Assembly: GCA_905160935.1 (NCBI GenBank)
Contig: CAJHZI010000688.1
Location: forward strand, 62,001-126,000
From: Enchytraeus crypticus
Lineage: Eukaryota; Annelida; Clitellata; Enchytraeida; Enchytraeidae
Reading direction: 5' to 3'
Length of the DNA: 64,000 nt
The position numbers and the translations under genes are program-made. Positions within the stretch are counted from its first letter, which is position 1, and every line of letters starts with the position of its first letter. Below are positions 23,197 to 34,329 of the stretch, in pieces. The notes under the pieces were generated by a model. It searched no databases. It was not told the origin of the DNA and worked only from the letters and a program-made list of their open reading frames with translations.

Positions 23197-26100
23197 TGTA
23201 TATATACACATTAAAGATATAAATTTGTCTATCTCACCTAAGTGTAGTAGGAAAGATTTCTGGAGCATAGAGAAAGACAATAGCAAAAGCCGCCGTTATA
23301 CCGAACTTGCCTATCAGGTTGAACACCATTGTCATCCATACGAGGCTTGTACCGTTAGCTAAATTATACACAAAACAAACCCTAAAAGTTAGTGGTATAC
23401 GCCATTTATATAATCAAAAATGAGATCAGGGAAGTCCCAACCAACGGCAGGTAACTTATAAGCAAGTCCAACTAGACCCAAGAGCAACAGTTAAAAAGAA
23501 AAAATGAAATCTTTGCAGGAGAGTTTATCTTAACAATATAAAGAGAAACGGTGAATGAAAGACTTGTTGAGCGCCGAAACTTCTATGCTGTAGGTATCTT
23601 ACTCTGTAGCCGCTGAATGTGACAATCCTAAACTTATCTCTGCATTACACGCTCATCTAACAAATTATGTTGTGTGCGAAACCATTGTCACTGACAGACT
23701 GACAGGAAACATATAGACAGTAAAATGAAGTAGGCCTTAGGGTCGGCAGCTGATGACGTTCATGAAGAGTTTATGCAAATGGATGCAGATAATAAAACAG
23801 AAATGACCAGAGCAAAATGGACTGAGACGTACGGAGAAATATGACCCTGATAGACCAGACTTGGAACAGGCACGGCACGTGAGAAGAAAAAAGAAGCAGA
23901 ATGCGAAATCAGTCTACACTGAGGCTACATTTTGCTTGTTAGAATATATCAAGAGAAGAGTAATTTACAAAATATTCAATGACAACTTTAAGATGTGTAA
24001 CTAAAGCCGATAAAAAATAGATATATTCGATAAATTCGAAACCTGTTGTAAGTGGAATCAATTGAGTAGCTATAAGTGCGACACCAGCCACAGCATGATA
24101 GAATATCAGAGGATATCTCCTTCCCCATCTGAATTAATATAATATATTAACCCTCTACAATATCCTGCTTCGTTTGTGGTTCAAAGTACATACTTGGCGT
24201 GTATTTAGGGTTTACCGGCTTTACGACAAATTATTCCCTATTCTCTCTACTTAAAAATTACTGCGAACATTCATAAGCGTAACCTCGACCGAAAATCTGG
24301 GGGGACACAATTATGCGAAAATTTCATAGCGATAGGCCTAATAATGAACTTCGTCTTTAACTCTTTATTCAGTATGCAAACAGTGCTGTATTTGGCATTT
24401 GTTGGTGTAGTTGGGAGATTCGACCCCCACTCTTTGTAGATGTGTTACCATATCTGCTAAAGTTTAAACCAATGTGTTTTAACCCCTAAGACACAGGCCT
24501 GATTCACCCCCCCCCTTTACAAGCCTTCTGCACACCCAAACGATCCACCTTAGAAAAATGTAACAAATAATACAACCTCGTATACAAATATGCGATATAA
24601 TTGCAGTGATAACCATTCAGTGGGATGTCCGTGTTGTGCCGGGGTTACATCGTATTTTATTAACAATTTCACTGCGAAAAAGTAGGTCTACTTAGACCTA
24701 CCTCCTAACAGTATGTAGACATCTAATGAATCAGTAAATTAGAGTTTAGCTAACAGTAGGTAGAAAATCAATCCTTTTCAGTCGATATGTTTTGCAAAAA
24801 TTATTGAATACTTAGGCCTATTGACTATACTTGAATAAATGGCAATTACAGCGGCATTACGTTATGCGATTCAAACATACTTTCTTTATTATCATCCAGT
24901 TTTACAAATTCTTTCATAATATTGTGACCTGGAAGTTGCATGACCACGTTCGTATAGATATGCATGGCATTGATTGTAATACTTTAGCAATCCAATAGTT
25001 GTTTAGTGAACTTAAAAACAAGCAATAAATCTTAAATCAAGTATATACATATATATATTTGAACCTAAATTCTGGATATATTTACATGTGTGTCCCCCCA
25101 CTCGAAATTCTGAGGTGGACGTGTCCCCTTGTCCCACCTCCCCCCCGGTGGTTAAGCCAATGCGAACATTTACTGGTTTGGGGCATAAATGCTCGCTCAA
25201 ATGTATATGTAATTTATTATCGAATACACACTAGTTTATTCCTTTGGAAAGCGATAGACCTATGTATGATACTCAATAAAGTAACTGTTTGTTAGTGACA
25301 TTTTTACTATCTTCTATAGCATTCACGTTAATCAGATGTTAAGAAAGACGTGCAATTTTCTGTTTTGATTTCTCACTGTTTTTACTTGAGAAATGATCGC
25401 AAATTAAACGTAAGACAATATCGCAAGATTAGAAAAGAGTACAAATGTGTGGCAGTTAATATTAATTAAAACTTAAAATATCTTAGACCATCTTTCTGAA
25501 ATAAATTACAGTTAAGGTTCGGATTTATGGACAAATGAATTTCTAATCGTAAAGAACTGAAAAACCCTTATTTCGGTAATTAGTACTTGAATATTAGAAG
25601 TACTGAGCACTGTACAGACTTACTTTTGAAGAACAAAATAAGCAGTGGTATAGGCTGGAACCTCAATGAATGCAACTAGTGAGGCGTTCACATATCTATC
25701 TCCAGCCAGCATTGACGTATTTAGCGATATACCGTAGTATACCATCGAATCGACCATCCTAGAACCAAAATAGACAGCACAGATACATGAAAGTATAATT
25801 ATATCACAAAAAATCATAAATGCCAGTAATAAGGGGCAGTACATTGCATAGCTCGCGGTTTATCTTATTATTCTTTATGACATCTTAACAGGGTAACGTC
25901 AGTTTCCTCACTCGAAGGCGAAGTCAGTGACAGGATTTGAACCTCGCACAAAATGATCCGCGGTCGAATATCTGTACGGACATCGTCACTGCCTTCAGCC
26001 AGTCTAATTAGCGCATATATACATGTATATCACTTACAGATGATCATTGAAACCAACCCAACTGCGGACACGACAGCAGCATGTAGAAGAAGAGTTTTAT

Positions 26101-29100
26101 TCCTGACAAGTTCTAACACACTGTAGTACTTGTCGCCGCTCATTTCTACTCCGTTGTTCTTAGTTCTTCTTCTTGGATCTAATCTGCGCAGTTTGTTCAA
26201 GAACCCGGTGGCACCATTATCGCCCTGCTCACTCCGGGGCAGAATTCTCTGCGGCATCTCGATCTTGTTGATACGAGCAGCATTCTGCAGAATTTTCTCC
26301 GCTTCTTCGTTGCGATCATTCGCTACCAACCAAATCACTGATTCAGGCATCAACCTATTGAAACGAAATGATTAAGTTTAGCATAAGTTTAAATACAGAG
26401 GAATCCTGGTAATACCAGACGAAGCCTTGTGCATCGGTACTGAGCGTGTTGTTGTTCTTCGATGCGATTTGAACTTTCGATCTTATCTTTATTTGTGCAA
26501 TATTTTGATGTTTCTAAAATAACCGTACAATTTCCACTATTAGGAATACCATATGTTCTACAGTAAATTATAGCATAGACAATTAGAAAACGAAATTATT
26601 TATTATTAGTTATGTTAAAACTAATGAGGACAACGTACCAGATCATAGGCACCGTTAGGAGACCAGGCAGACTGATGCAGAGCTGGAAATAGTGCCAGTC
26701 TCTGACGAGGTAGGCGACGAAGGGCAAAATGCCTGCGGTCACGCCCCAGACGTTTTGAGAGAGTAGCCCGCTGAACGTTCGATACTTGGCGGAAAACAGT
26801 TCACAGGTCAAGATAAATCCCGGCAGCAAAATTCCCTGCATCAGTCAGAAACGGAGTTCATGCCAAGTTATAAATATGTAATTGTAATCGTTTGGCCTTC
26901 AAATGCTGTCGAATCTATGCCATATTTTTTTCAATTTTCTCTTAAATGTTAATCAAAATAATTAAATAAATAAATAATTTAAATAATTAAATCTTAATTT
27001 AATTATCTCTTCAAGTTATCATTCTGATCATTCTACCACAAAGAGAAATGTAATTTTGTTTACATAATTAGTTTAATAGTAGGGTTTCAGCTTAAGTTTG
27101 CTGATGCACGATATATTAGACTGGTCTGCTAGAGTATTATATTCCATCTCCTCGTGTATGGGCAGCTTAGTCTAGAAGGTTAACGTGGTAGCTTATAGTA
27201 GTAGCTTAAAGTAAGTTGCTTAAAGTAGTAGCTTAAAGTAGTAGCTTAAAGTAGTAACTTAAAGCAGCAGTTTTAAGTAGTAGCTTAAAGTAGTAACTTA
27301 AAGTAGTATATAATAGTAGTAGCTTAATTTACCTCTAATGGCTGACATTAAACCAACTTATATTAAACATCAAAGCACAGATTTAAGAGTAGCCGCACAG
27401 TTGTAGCGATCTTCCACTTTAAAAATTCAACGTAAAATTCTTTTCAAATCTCTTCCCAATTTACTGAGAGCAAAACCACTCAATCATCTGATATGCATGA
27501 TAATCTATAATCCAAGTCGATCATCTCTAGAGATGACTGTAGAAGCAGCCTCACTCTTTCATAAAATTAATTAAAAAGTGAAAAATAACTTCTTCAAACT
27601 AACCTGATGAAGTAATCCCACGCAAAATTTAAAGAAGACGAAGACGGAAAAGTTGGTGGTGAAGGAGATGGCCACCCCGACAGCAACCATTGCCAGCTGA
27701 CATGTCAAGAAGACAGTCTTTCGTCCGATGCGGTCAGATAAGACGGAGAATCCCACCGCTCCGATCAGGATTCCTATGACGAGTATGGATTGAGAGAAGT
27801 CCTTCAGGTGCGCTTTGTCGCACACAAGATCCCACTGTATTAGAGACGTTAAATAACAAAACAGCAGATAAATTTATTTTATTTTATTTATTTATTTATT
27901 TAAGGGAGAATTATGAGAAGTTAAGAAAAAAGGCAAAGAGAGTGTTGGAGGTGTGGAAGATAGCAGATGCGAAAGAGGAGGAGTTGTTGAGACGCCTGTT
28001 TGATAAAATGTTATGGGGGACATGATGTCAGAAGAATGGAGGTGGAGTTGTTTAGTGGAGAAAGAGGATATTAAAGAGAATAATAATTATTAAGGTTTAA
28101 AGCCTGTTTCCTCATAAAAGGATGATGTCAGGGACGTCCGCACATAACACATCACTAGATATCAATTCACCCAAAACAATCGGCAAAATAAGTGTGCAGA
28201 GGAGAAGTAAGGTCTTAAACGAAAGCCGGTCCGGTGATTAAGACTTATAAAGATGTTAAGCTGTTGAGTCAAATGAAGGTATGATCAATAGTAGTTGAAA
28301 GTAGGTAGAAAGGTTTGAAAAGCATTGAGAGTAACGACTTTGAATTTATTCCTTGATGGTCAACAACAGAACCCATATTTATGTTGAGGTATGTGATTGA
28401 GAAGAAAAAGAGTAGGAATATGCAGATAGTATTTGTTGGCTTAGAAAAGACCTTTGATAAGGTTCCGAGAGAATTGGTATTGGGGGTTCTGAGGAAGATG
28501 AACATGAATATGAGGTGTGTTGAGGCAACTAAGGTTATGTAAAGCAGGGTGAGGACTAGTACCCGATAGTGAAACTCTCATTTCAAATGCTGTTATCCTG
28601 CTGATTGGCTAGTTTAGAAAAGTTACGTTTACGTTTAGATGAGTTACATATTCCATTAGTTACTACCAGCGCCTAAACCTCATTTCCTTTAATCACTTTA
28701 TCTTTGAACTGATTTTCTGGATTTTTGAATTTGCACCGTTTTTGGATCTTCCTTTGCACGCCGGCTTTATTTTGTCTCAATAGTGCTCGATTTTGACATT
28801 TATGACAGTGGCACTCTAATTGTTGTTGTTATGAGAGTAATTCTGAATAAGTGCAGTGAAAAATCCTACCTCAGTAACTATCGTTGAGCCTTGATATTCA
28901 ACCACCTCAGATCCTTCGACCTCTACATAGGTCCATCCCTCAGTACAGGGTCGAGTCTTGTTACCAGAGTCCACGTCGACGTACACCGCGCAGCTGTCAA
29001 ATAATCCCACCCGACCCTGACTGTCAGAAGGCAGGGTCGAGTTGTCCGTCACTGCGCAGTAGTGATCCGGCTGATAACCTGAGCAAGTTGCGTATCTTGA

Positions 29101-29744
29101 TTATTTAAACTGCTCAAAGTGTAGAGCGACTGGTAGCATATGATAATTAAAACCATCGATACTGGGGAGAAATACACCTTCATGGCGATGTTTCTCGACT
29201 GAGCTGATGAAGAAGAAATTCTTGAACATTAGCGGGACCGGTATATTAATACTATATTCAAGAGCTATACTAAGCATTTCATACTGCGTTTGGTCTACAT
29301 GTACGCCTACATTTTAGGATATAAAGTTAAGTGAATGTAAGATGCAATGCATTTGATTTGTTAGGCATTTCTGCTTAATTTCTTAATTATTTTTATATCT
29401 TGTATATAAATGCTTGCATTTGTGTGACTATGTCATTTGATATATCTAGATGCGTTCGTTGATTAAGAATATATCCACAGTGATAGTTTCCTGCAAATGA
29501 ACGCTTTAATTTACGTTAAGGACTCATTAGAATTTAGTAGGCATATTTCTCGCAACAAATCCCCATACATTTGATTTACTTCATTCCAAAATGAATGAAA
29601 AGCACCAAGCTACTTACCGACAAACACTATAGCGAATACCTGCCAGGATGTTACCACATTTAGTGTTATAGATATGTAGACAAACATAAATAGATGCCAT
29701 GGCTTCAGTATTGCAATCTTATTCTGTGCTTCTTCGAAATCCAT
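19089..29744 (-). CDS. SLC22-family transporter, copy A (10 coding exons, 568 aa)
   Basis: Exons: 29618-29744, 28870-29078, 27604-27834, 26639-26835, 26058-26354, 25624-25758, 24043-24128, 23238-23358, 19973-20045, 19089-19319. Lengths 127, 209, 231, 197, 297, 135, 86, 121, 73 and 231 sum to 569 codons including stop, with consistent phases. SLC22 hallmarks: TM1 followed by a large extracellular loop (residues 43-112) with Cys and Asn-glycosylation sequons and ending STIVTE-WDLVC; the MFS motif SDRIGRK (145-151); PES after TM6 (258-260) followed by a long cytoplasmic loop; YYGISL in TM7; APEIFPTTLRNQ in the TM10 region; and LPET (518-521) followed by LPQTIEEIE. Family role: plasma-membrane uniport or exchange of organic cations, zwitterions such as carnitine, or organic anions. 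The substrate cannot be told from sequence. Odd points: Gly354 replaces the Trp present in copies B and C, with an altered donor beside it. Confidence 0.9.
19480..19672 (+). mobile_element. LINE 3' end in SLC22-A intron 9
   Basis: Ends in atgccatgggcctgccgtta, then gcactagaagaagaag. The same insert is at 37960-38137 in copy B, so it predates the duplication. Confidence 0.6.
19740..19855 (-). mobile_element. tRNA-like SINE-3 in SLC22-A intron 9
   Basis: The minus strand starts cactggtgggatagccaat (A-box-like) and has the B-box-like ggttcaaaacc. Shared with copy B at 38215-38330. Confidence 0.5.
19973..20045 (-). CDS. SLC22-A exon 9 (TM11)
   Basis: NQSVGVASVIGRLGNVLATY, 73 bases, phase 2 to 0. 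It follows a 3.2-kb intron, against 0.65 kb in copy B. Confidence 0.85.
20450..23130. other. Copy-A-specific intron 8 insertion with internal repeats
   Basis: Intron 8 is 3.2 kb in A and 0.65 kb in B; the extra DNA lies here. 21420-21880 holds three or four copies of cagtcgtttagctgaatc plus aggcactagtaaatt, about 100-240 bases apart. A (TA)n tract lies at 20820-20871. No coding domain recognised. Confidence 0.55.
23132..23196. repeat. (TA)n microsatellite next to SLC22-A exon 8
   Basis: Lies about 40 bases downstream of the exon 8 donor. Copy B has a shorter TA run at the same place (39115-39140). Confidence 0.9.
23238..23358 (-). CDS. SLC22-A exon 8 (TM10)
   Basis: NGTSLVWMTMVFNLIGKFG leads into APEIFPTTLR, the family TM10-TM11 signature. 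Ends in phase 2 at CTTAG|GTGAGA. Confidence 0.88.
23745..24000 (+). other. Highly conserved intron 7 block, copy A
   Basis: About 100 bases (23877-23977) appear identical to 39798-39898 in copy B, although the introns around them have drifted. On the plus strand they are open: QARHVRRKKKQNAKSVYTEA, then CLLEYIKRRVIYKIF. Origin unknown; could be part of an old transposon or antisense transcript. Confidence 0.5.
24043..24128 (-). CDS. SLC22-A exon 7 (TM9)
   Basis: KWGRRYPLIFYH is the second MFS-type basic motif, followed by TM9. Ends in phase 1 at ACAACAG|GTTTCG. Confidence 0.85.
24272..25170. mobile_element. Insertion with 9-bp target duplication in SLC22-A intron 6
   Basis: gcgaacatt occurs at 24263-24271 and 25162-25170; copy B has a single gtgaacatt at the matching site. 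The insert has ggggggacaca near its left end and tccccttgtcccacc near its right end, weakly inverted. No transposase is seen. A 9-bp duplication is typical of MULE-type transposons. Confidence 0.6.
25624..25758 (-). CDS. SLC22-A exon 6 (TM7-TM8)
   Basis: Encodes MVDSMVYYGISLNT, then an AGDRYVN loop and TM8. Donor CAAAA|GTAAGT, phase 2. Confidence 0.9.
25885..26010 (-). mobile_element. tRNA-derived SINE-1 in SLC22-A intron 5
   Basis: Minus strand: gactggctgaaggcagtgac, then ttcgaccgcggatc, gaggttcaaatcctg and the common 3' end. Orthologous copy at 41140-41262. Confidence 0.65.
26058..26354 (-). CDS. SLC22-A exon 5 (PES motif, cytoplasmic loop, TM7 start)
   Basis: Completes Trp255, then LMPESVIWLVANDRNEEAEK. 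The end is placed at GG|GTTGGTTT by alignment with copy B, which reads TG|GTAGGTTT. This gives Gly instead of Trp at residue 354. The alternative donor 25 bases further on (ATCT|GTAAGTG) creates a stop at the join with exon 6. Confidence 0.75.
26639..26835 (-). CDS. SLC22-A exon 4 (TM4-TM6)
   Basis: Starts GILLPGFILTCELFSAKYR, the family TM4 signature, and ends within a Trp codon (phase 2). Confidence 0.9.
27180..27330. repeat. AGTAGTAGCTTAA repeat in SLC22-A intron 3
   Basis: About 10 units of 13 bases. A shorter version stands at 42785-42855 in copy B. Confidence 0.85.
27604..27834 (-). CDS. SLC22-A exon 3 (TM2-TM4, motif SDRIGRK)
   Basis: Seventy-seven codons, phase 0 at both ends, starting WDLVCDKAHLKDF. 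Contains the MFS signature between TM2 and TM3. Confidence 0.9.
27900..28560 (+). mobile_element. LINE reverse-transcriptase remnant in SLC22-A intron 2
   Basis: The plus strand reads LRYVIEKKKSRNMQIVFVGL, then EKTFDKVPRELVLGVLRKMN, a form of the RT motif VDLEKAFDRVPR. Copy B has the same relic (43552-43935) with other lesions. 28085-28150 is a CR1-like 3' end on the minus strand. Confidence 0.65.
28690..28835 (+). repeat. Dispersed repeat R3 in SLC22-A intron 2
   Basis: tctcaatagtgctcgatttt, then gacagtggcactctaatt and gttgttgtt; also in copy B at 44050-44190. Confidence 0.6.
28870..29078 (-). CDS. SLC22-A exon 2 (large extracellular loop)
   Basis: Begins by completing a Gly codon (G|GT) and then reads YQPDHYCAV. 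Conserved Cys residues and NST and NKT sequons follow, and it ends STIVTE in phase 0. Donor GAG|GTAGGA. Confidence 0.88.
29618..29744 (-). CDS. SLC22-A coding exon 1 (start, TM1)
   Basis: The ATG at 29744 begins MDFEEAQNKIAILKPWHLF, followed by TM1. The donor GTCG|GTAAGTAG leaves phase 1. Nine bases before the ATG there is a splice acceptor (ATTACAG), so the 5' UTR is probably split. Confidence 0.85.
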
Positions 29745-29770
29745 TTTGCCAAGCTGTAATTTTAAGTTAG
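29745..29770 (-). promoter_or_regulatory. Probable 3' splice site in the SLC22-A 5' UTR
   Basis: Minus strand gtaactaac (branch-point-like) followed by taaaattacag 9 bases before the ATG. The same arrangement occurs in copy B at 44874-44900. Confidence 0.5.
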
Positions 29771-30049
29771 TTACCCTTAGCTATCACTTCAATTATAGTA
29801 TTCCTATATATCTATATTTATAAGTGTGTGAGGTTTATATTGTTATTCTTCACTAACAAAAGAACCAATCAATGAAAATTGGCATTAGAGTATTTTATCA
29901 AAGAGCCACGGATGAGAACATACATGTAAATACTAATTTTATTTAGTTATTTACAAACATACATTTAGAAATGTTGGGAAGAGAGGGGCAAGTTGATACT
30001 ATTTTAACTTTTTGCCAAAATTACAATAGTATATCAGGACAAAAATAGT

Positions 30050-30050
<1 letters not shown>

Positions 30051-30109
<59 letters not shown>

Positions 30110-30127
30110 TGTATATATATAGGCCTG

Positions 30128-30168
<41 letters not shown>

Positions 30169-30170
30169 TG

Positions 30171-30213
<43 letters not shown>

Positions 30214-30218
30214 TATAT
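30051..30218. repeat. (TA)n microsatellite, compound
   Basis: Long TA runs with tgtatatat interruptions, absent from unit B. Confidence 0.9.
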
Positions 30219-33200
30219 TACTTTAGCAATAAGTTTCAGTGATACATTCAATGCATAACTGTTCTGATACAAATAAACAACTAACAGTAAATTGACTTCA
30301 AATATCATAACCACATTGTATCATGGTAACATTGCAGGAAAGATTAAATCTTGCAATTTTACGCCACTTGCATAAACCTGCCCTCGTATCAACTAGCCCC
30401 GCTCTCCCCTACATTTTAACTAAGTTTTTAAAAACCTCCTAGTAGTTAAATTGCTTGACTTAATGCATTTTTAATTAATTTATTGAAACTGTTTAGCCTT
30501 TACTACTCCTAAGCCGTTTAAATGTGCGTGCATTAAGAAACTTTCTGTTTCAAAATGTCTAAAAGTTAAAGGAACAATTAAGACTACGAAAATTAATGAA
30601 TAACAGATAGGCCTATAGTATTTTGTTTACTGTAGCAAGTATTTTTTATTATAGTATTTGGCTAATCTGGTGAATAATAGTCAATCTTACAGTTGTTAAT
30701 ATAATTAATCGTCCAGCAAACTGTTGCCAAAATTATTGATATTAAAGTTATGCAGATTGTTAGCCATTTTGAGAAACAGAAATAAGACAAATATATAAAC
30801 AATTTACTTGACATATTTCGGAGTGAATAACGTCTAATGGAGGTATTGACTGGCCAAATATTGTCATTGAATGCTACAACCTTAGGCTTATACATTCGTC
30901 TCAGCTTACAATGCGCTCGATTTATATTCATTACTGTCTTTTACTTTACCAGAAAATTTCTTACAGTTTTTCGAAGCTGATCAATTCGGAAGTTAAACTC
31001 TGGTTAAGAGATAATTAATCTTCCTTTATGAAATCAGTCGTAATTAGGCTACTACTTATAAATTTTTGCAGAATCATTTCTATATTTGTGTCTATAACTA
31101 TTTTAATGAGAGTATTCTATTAGATGAAGTAGCTAATATTAGCTATTAATATATTATTATTATTATTATTAACTCAATATTATCAAGAAGTAGGCCTATG
31201 TTCCACAAATCCATAAATTAGGACAATTACTCGTGAGCATCACTAGGATATCGAGCATTATCGAAGAAAAGATGGCTACACTTAAGAACTAATGGTGCCG
31301 TCAGCTGAAATTTGAAGAAGTAGTTGGAACCGCTGATTGATCAAAAATATAATTAAATATACAGTTTAGTTTTATTATTTTACAGAGTTACTTTTAAGTA
31401 GATAAATTTCTCTAGCTAACTACTTCGAGCTAAGCATCTAGACTTCGTGAGTAGTTAAATAGTTAAATATCAAGTAGCCTAATTAGATTTATTTCTGCTG
31501 GTCAGTAAATACAGCCATCCAATTCAAGGCTTGACAGCCATATATGCTTGTCGGAGGCATAAAATTATCGTTAAGCTCAGCTATAATTATAATCTTCAGT
31601 AGAATCCAGTATTCATTACTTGTGCAATATTCACTAATCCAACTACATTTCAAAACTTCTTATACATGTAATATAACTGGCTGCATTCGACATTTCCTAC
31701 AAGTGAAATGCCGAATTAGTTTAGTACACTTCAATTTAAGCAAAACTTTGATTAATGATTATCTGCTGTAACAAAACCGTTCAAACATTTGGTCAGAGTT
31801 AAACCAAAAAATAATTATAACCATTTTAATTAATAATTGCCAACAGTTGAATTGATGAGCTCCAATACCAAAGTCCAAGATCTGAGATTTGAGTTCTAAC
31901 CGTTCTGATTTGAAGCTAACTTCATCTTTAGTAAATATTTCCAAAAACATGTAACAAAAAACCAGAAAATTTAAATAAGCTCAAAATCAATTAGTGTTAC
32001 CTTTAAAATGGAATATTCAGAAAAAATAAGCATTGATTTTATAACTGATTCTTTACTGAGCATGATATGTGCAGGACTGAATCAACCTGTATGCAGTGCT
32101 AAGACTTAGCTAGATTATTCCTAAATTGCAAAAACTCTAACATGAAGAGACTATATATACATATAAATCAGTCAGTATCGGTTACACATGTAGTTTATTG
32201 TAATTGGTAGACGTTTCATGAAATTGTAGTTACGCGTAATAAATTTACATTTTAAAACAATTTAAAACACCGTATGCCTACTAATGAATTAGATAAAGCT
32301 AGTAAAACTAATGTTAAAGGTGGTTTCTTAACTCGAAAGTGATATCAGTGACGGACGAGCCAAGGATTTGGGGATCACAAGTTCTTTCTATTGAATTCCA
32401 GCTCCTCCTGGAAGCGTTTTCGAGGTTGGATTTAAATCAGGTTTGGAACAGTGGTCTGCTGGCAATTGTTTCATATTTTAGCTGTTCGGAATATAGTAAC
32501 GAATAAATTGTGCATGATTGAGTTCATTTTCCACATTCCTTTCAAAATTATTTGAGAAAATTTACTCTCTAATTCCTTCGGTAGGCTTTTTAAACTCATC
32601 TCTATTTTTTAGCCTATTTCCTATATGGCTTCATATATCGGAGGGAATTGCATAATAAAACAGGAAAGGTAGAGCAGAGTTGTGTGCTAATTATTTTAAG
32701 TCTAAACATATTGTATGAATTTAAAGTAATTTGAACTTGACTCAATCTAAAAACAAATTAAATTGGTAGCGGAATCCAGCAGGTCTAATAGGAATATTTG
32801 GAAAAAACAAAACCAGCTAAGGCGGAATAGTACTTATATTACAATCACCTTAAACTAGTTTTAGATTGTATAATTAATTACATTTATTTCTAGAGAAATT
32901 TGTAAGATTATACTTAAAAATTATTTGAAATATTTCCACGTTTAACGGCAGTAGTTTATCTTAACGAGAACGTTAATCTTGAAGTCCCATGATCGGTTAA
33001 TTATTTACTATTTTGTTGATTGAATGTTACACTACGTAAGAGCAAAATTCTTAGATAGTTTGTAGTTGGAAAATATCCTACAGAATACACGCTTTTTTCT
33101 TGACAACTGCCAATAGTCTTTAGAAGAAACTAGTGCAGGTGCAGCAAACGCTGACGGTTTGAAACACGTTATCTTTGCAGTATCTATGTCACAGACCATT

Positions 33201-34329
33201 TCACGACTCAAAATAAGACCTATAGAGAGTTAGCCGTTCTCTGCGATTGTGGCATATGGTTACTAGTGCCTTTGACTCCCAAATGTTCAATTAGCAGTCA
33301 TTGATCAGGCACTTGCAGTTTCAATAAACTATTTATGTTATGCTTTTCTACGTTTCCATATATGTTGCCAAATCATTCAATGCTATCTTATGCAATGTTT
33401 TGCTACTAGTATACCATTGAGTTGCATTATGTGACAAAAATGTTATGTTATATTATAATAAACAATTACTAGGTATATTATACTGATTCATACTATTCAA
33501 GTTACGCAATGCTAACTTAAGCTTTCTTATAGGCTCCTATTATAATATACTATCATGCTGCATGAAATTCTATATATTATTGCATGATATGCTATAATAT
33601 ATTTTAAAATAGAAACGTTGGCCACTGTCGTTGCAAATAGCTTCATAGAACGAACTTTTTGTTCAAAGTCCGAAGAAAGAAATAAACTCAATTATTCGAA
33701 ATAATTATATAGAATAATTGGTCTACATCGCTTTCTTAGATACTGGATGCTACAGTAGTTCAGAACATTCGAATGGCATTTATTTACAGTCTAAAACGAC
33801 TACAGAATGACTACATTTTACAGTTTGTCTAACACAACAGAAAATAATAACACGACTAAATCTCGATTTAAATTAGCAATAAAACAAGGCAATGACTCAA
33901 TGCATTATATAAATAATTATCGATAAAGGAACCAGCATCCAATATTCCGATCAAATGCATTTGAATAGCAAAATATATCAAATTATTAAAAACTGTCACA
34001 ACTCTGCAATAAACTACGGCTAAATCAATGTTATTAGCACCAGTGATGAGAATATAAACTTCAGTTGTATCCAGACAGAGAAGTTCGTAGCTAAACATCA
34101 AAAAACATACTTGACTCTCGATTAATCTTATTTCTTAATCTTCTACGTTTATAAAACACGCACAGGCAACGAAGCCGATCCGTAATTGAGCGATTTTAGG
34201 ATACAAGTAGAAGATATAAGTACATTTAATCCTAATAATATAGCACGCCACTTAGCGATATACAACAGTAGCGTACACGTGCCATATGCTTAAATTAATC
34301 ATTATTTGAAGCTTTCACTCTCAAGCACT

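Larger units (their letters stand above)
29745..34300. other. Upstream region of SLC22-A, promoter and 5' UTR exon not located
   Basis: Matches 44874-48330 of unit B in patches over its whole length. A (TA)n block at 30051-30218 and two A-only stretches (29930-30410, 30650-31385) are later changes. No TATA box or start site can be named with confidence. Confidence 0.45.

Noticed and set aside
26130-26375. Plus-strand open frames over SLC22 exon 5 (also 41370-41615 and 57545-57790)
   Set aside because: Antisense shadows of the conserved exon; the minus-strand reading has the PES motif and correct phases.
28884-29108. Plus-strand open frames over SLC22 exon 2 (also 44234-44560)
   Set aside because: Antisense shadows of the extracellular-loop exon.
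30662-30931. 89-codon minus-strand frame with a hydrophobic segment
   Set aside because: Lies in an A-only insertion with no homologue in B and no coding composition.
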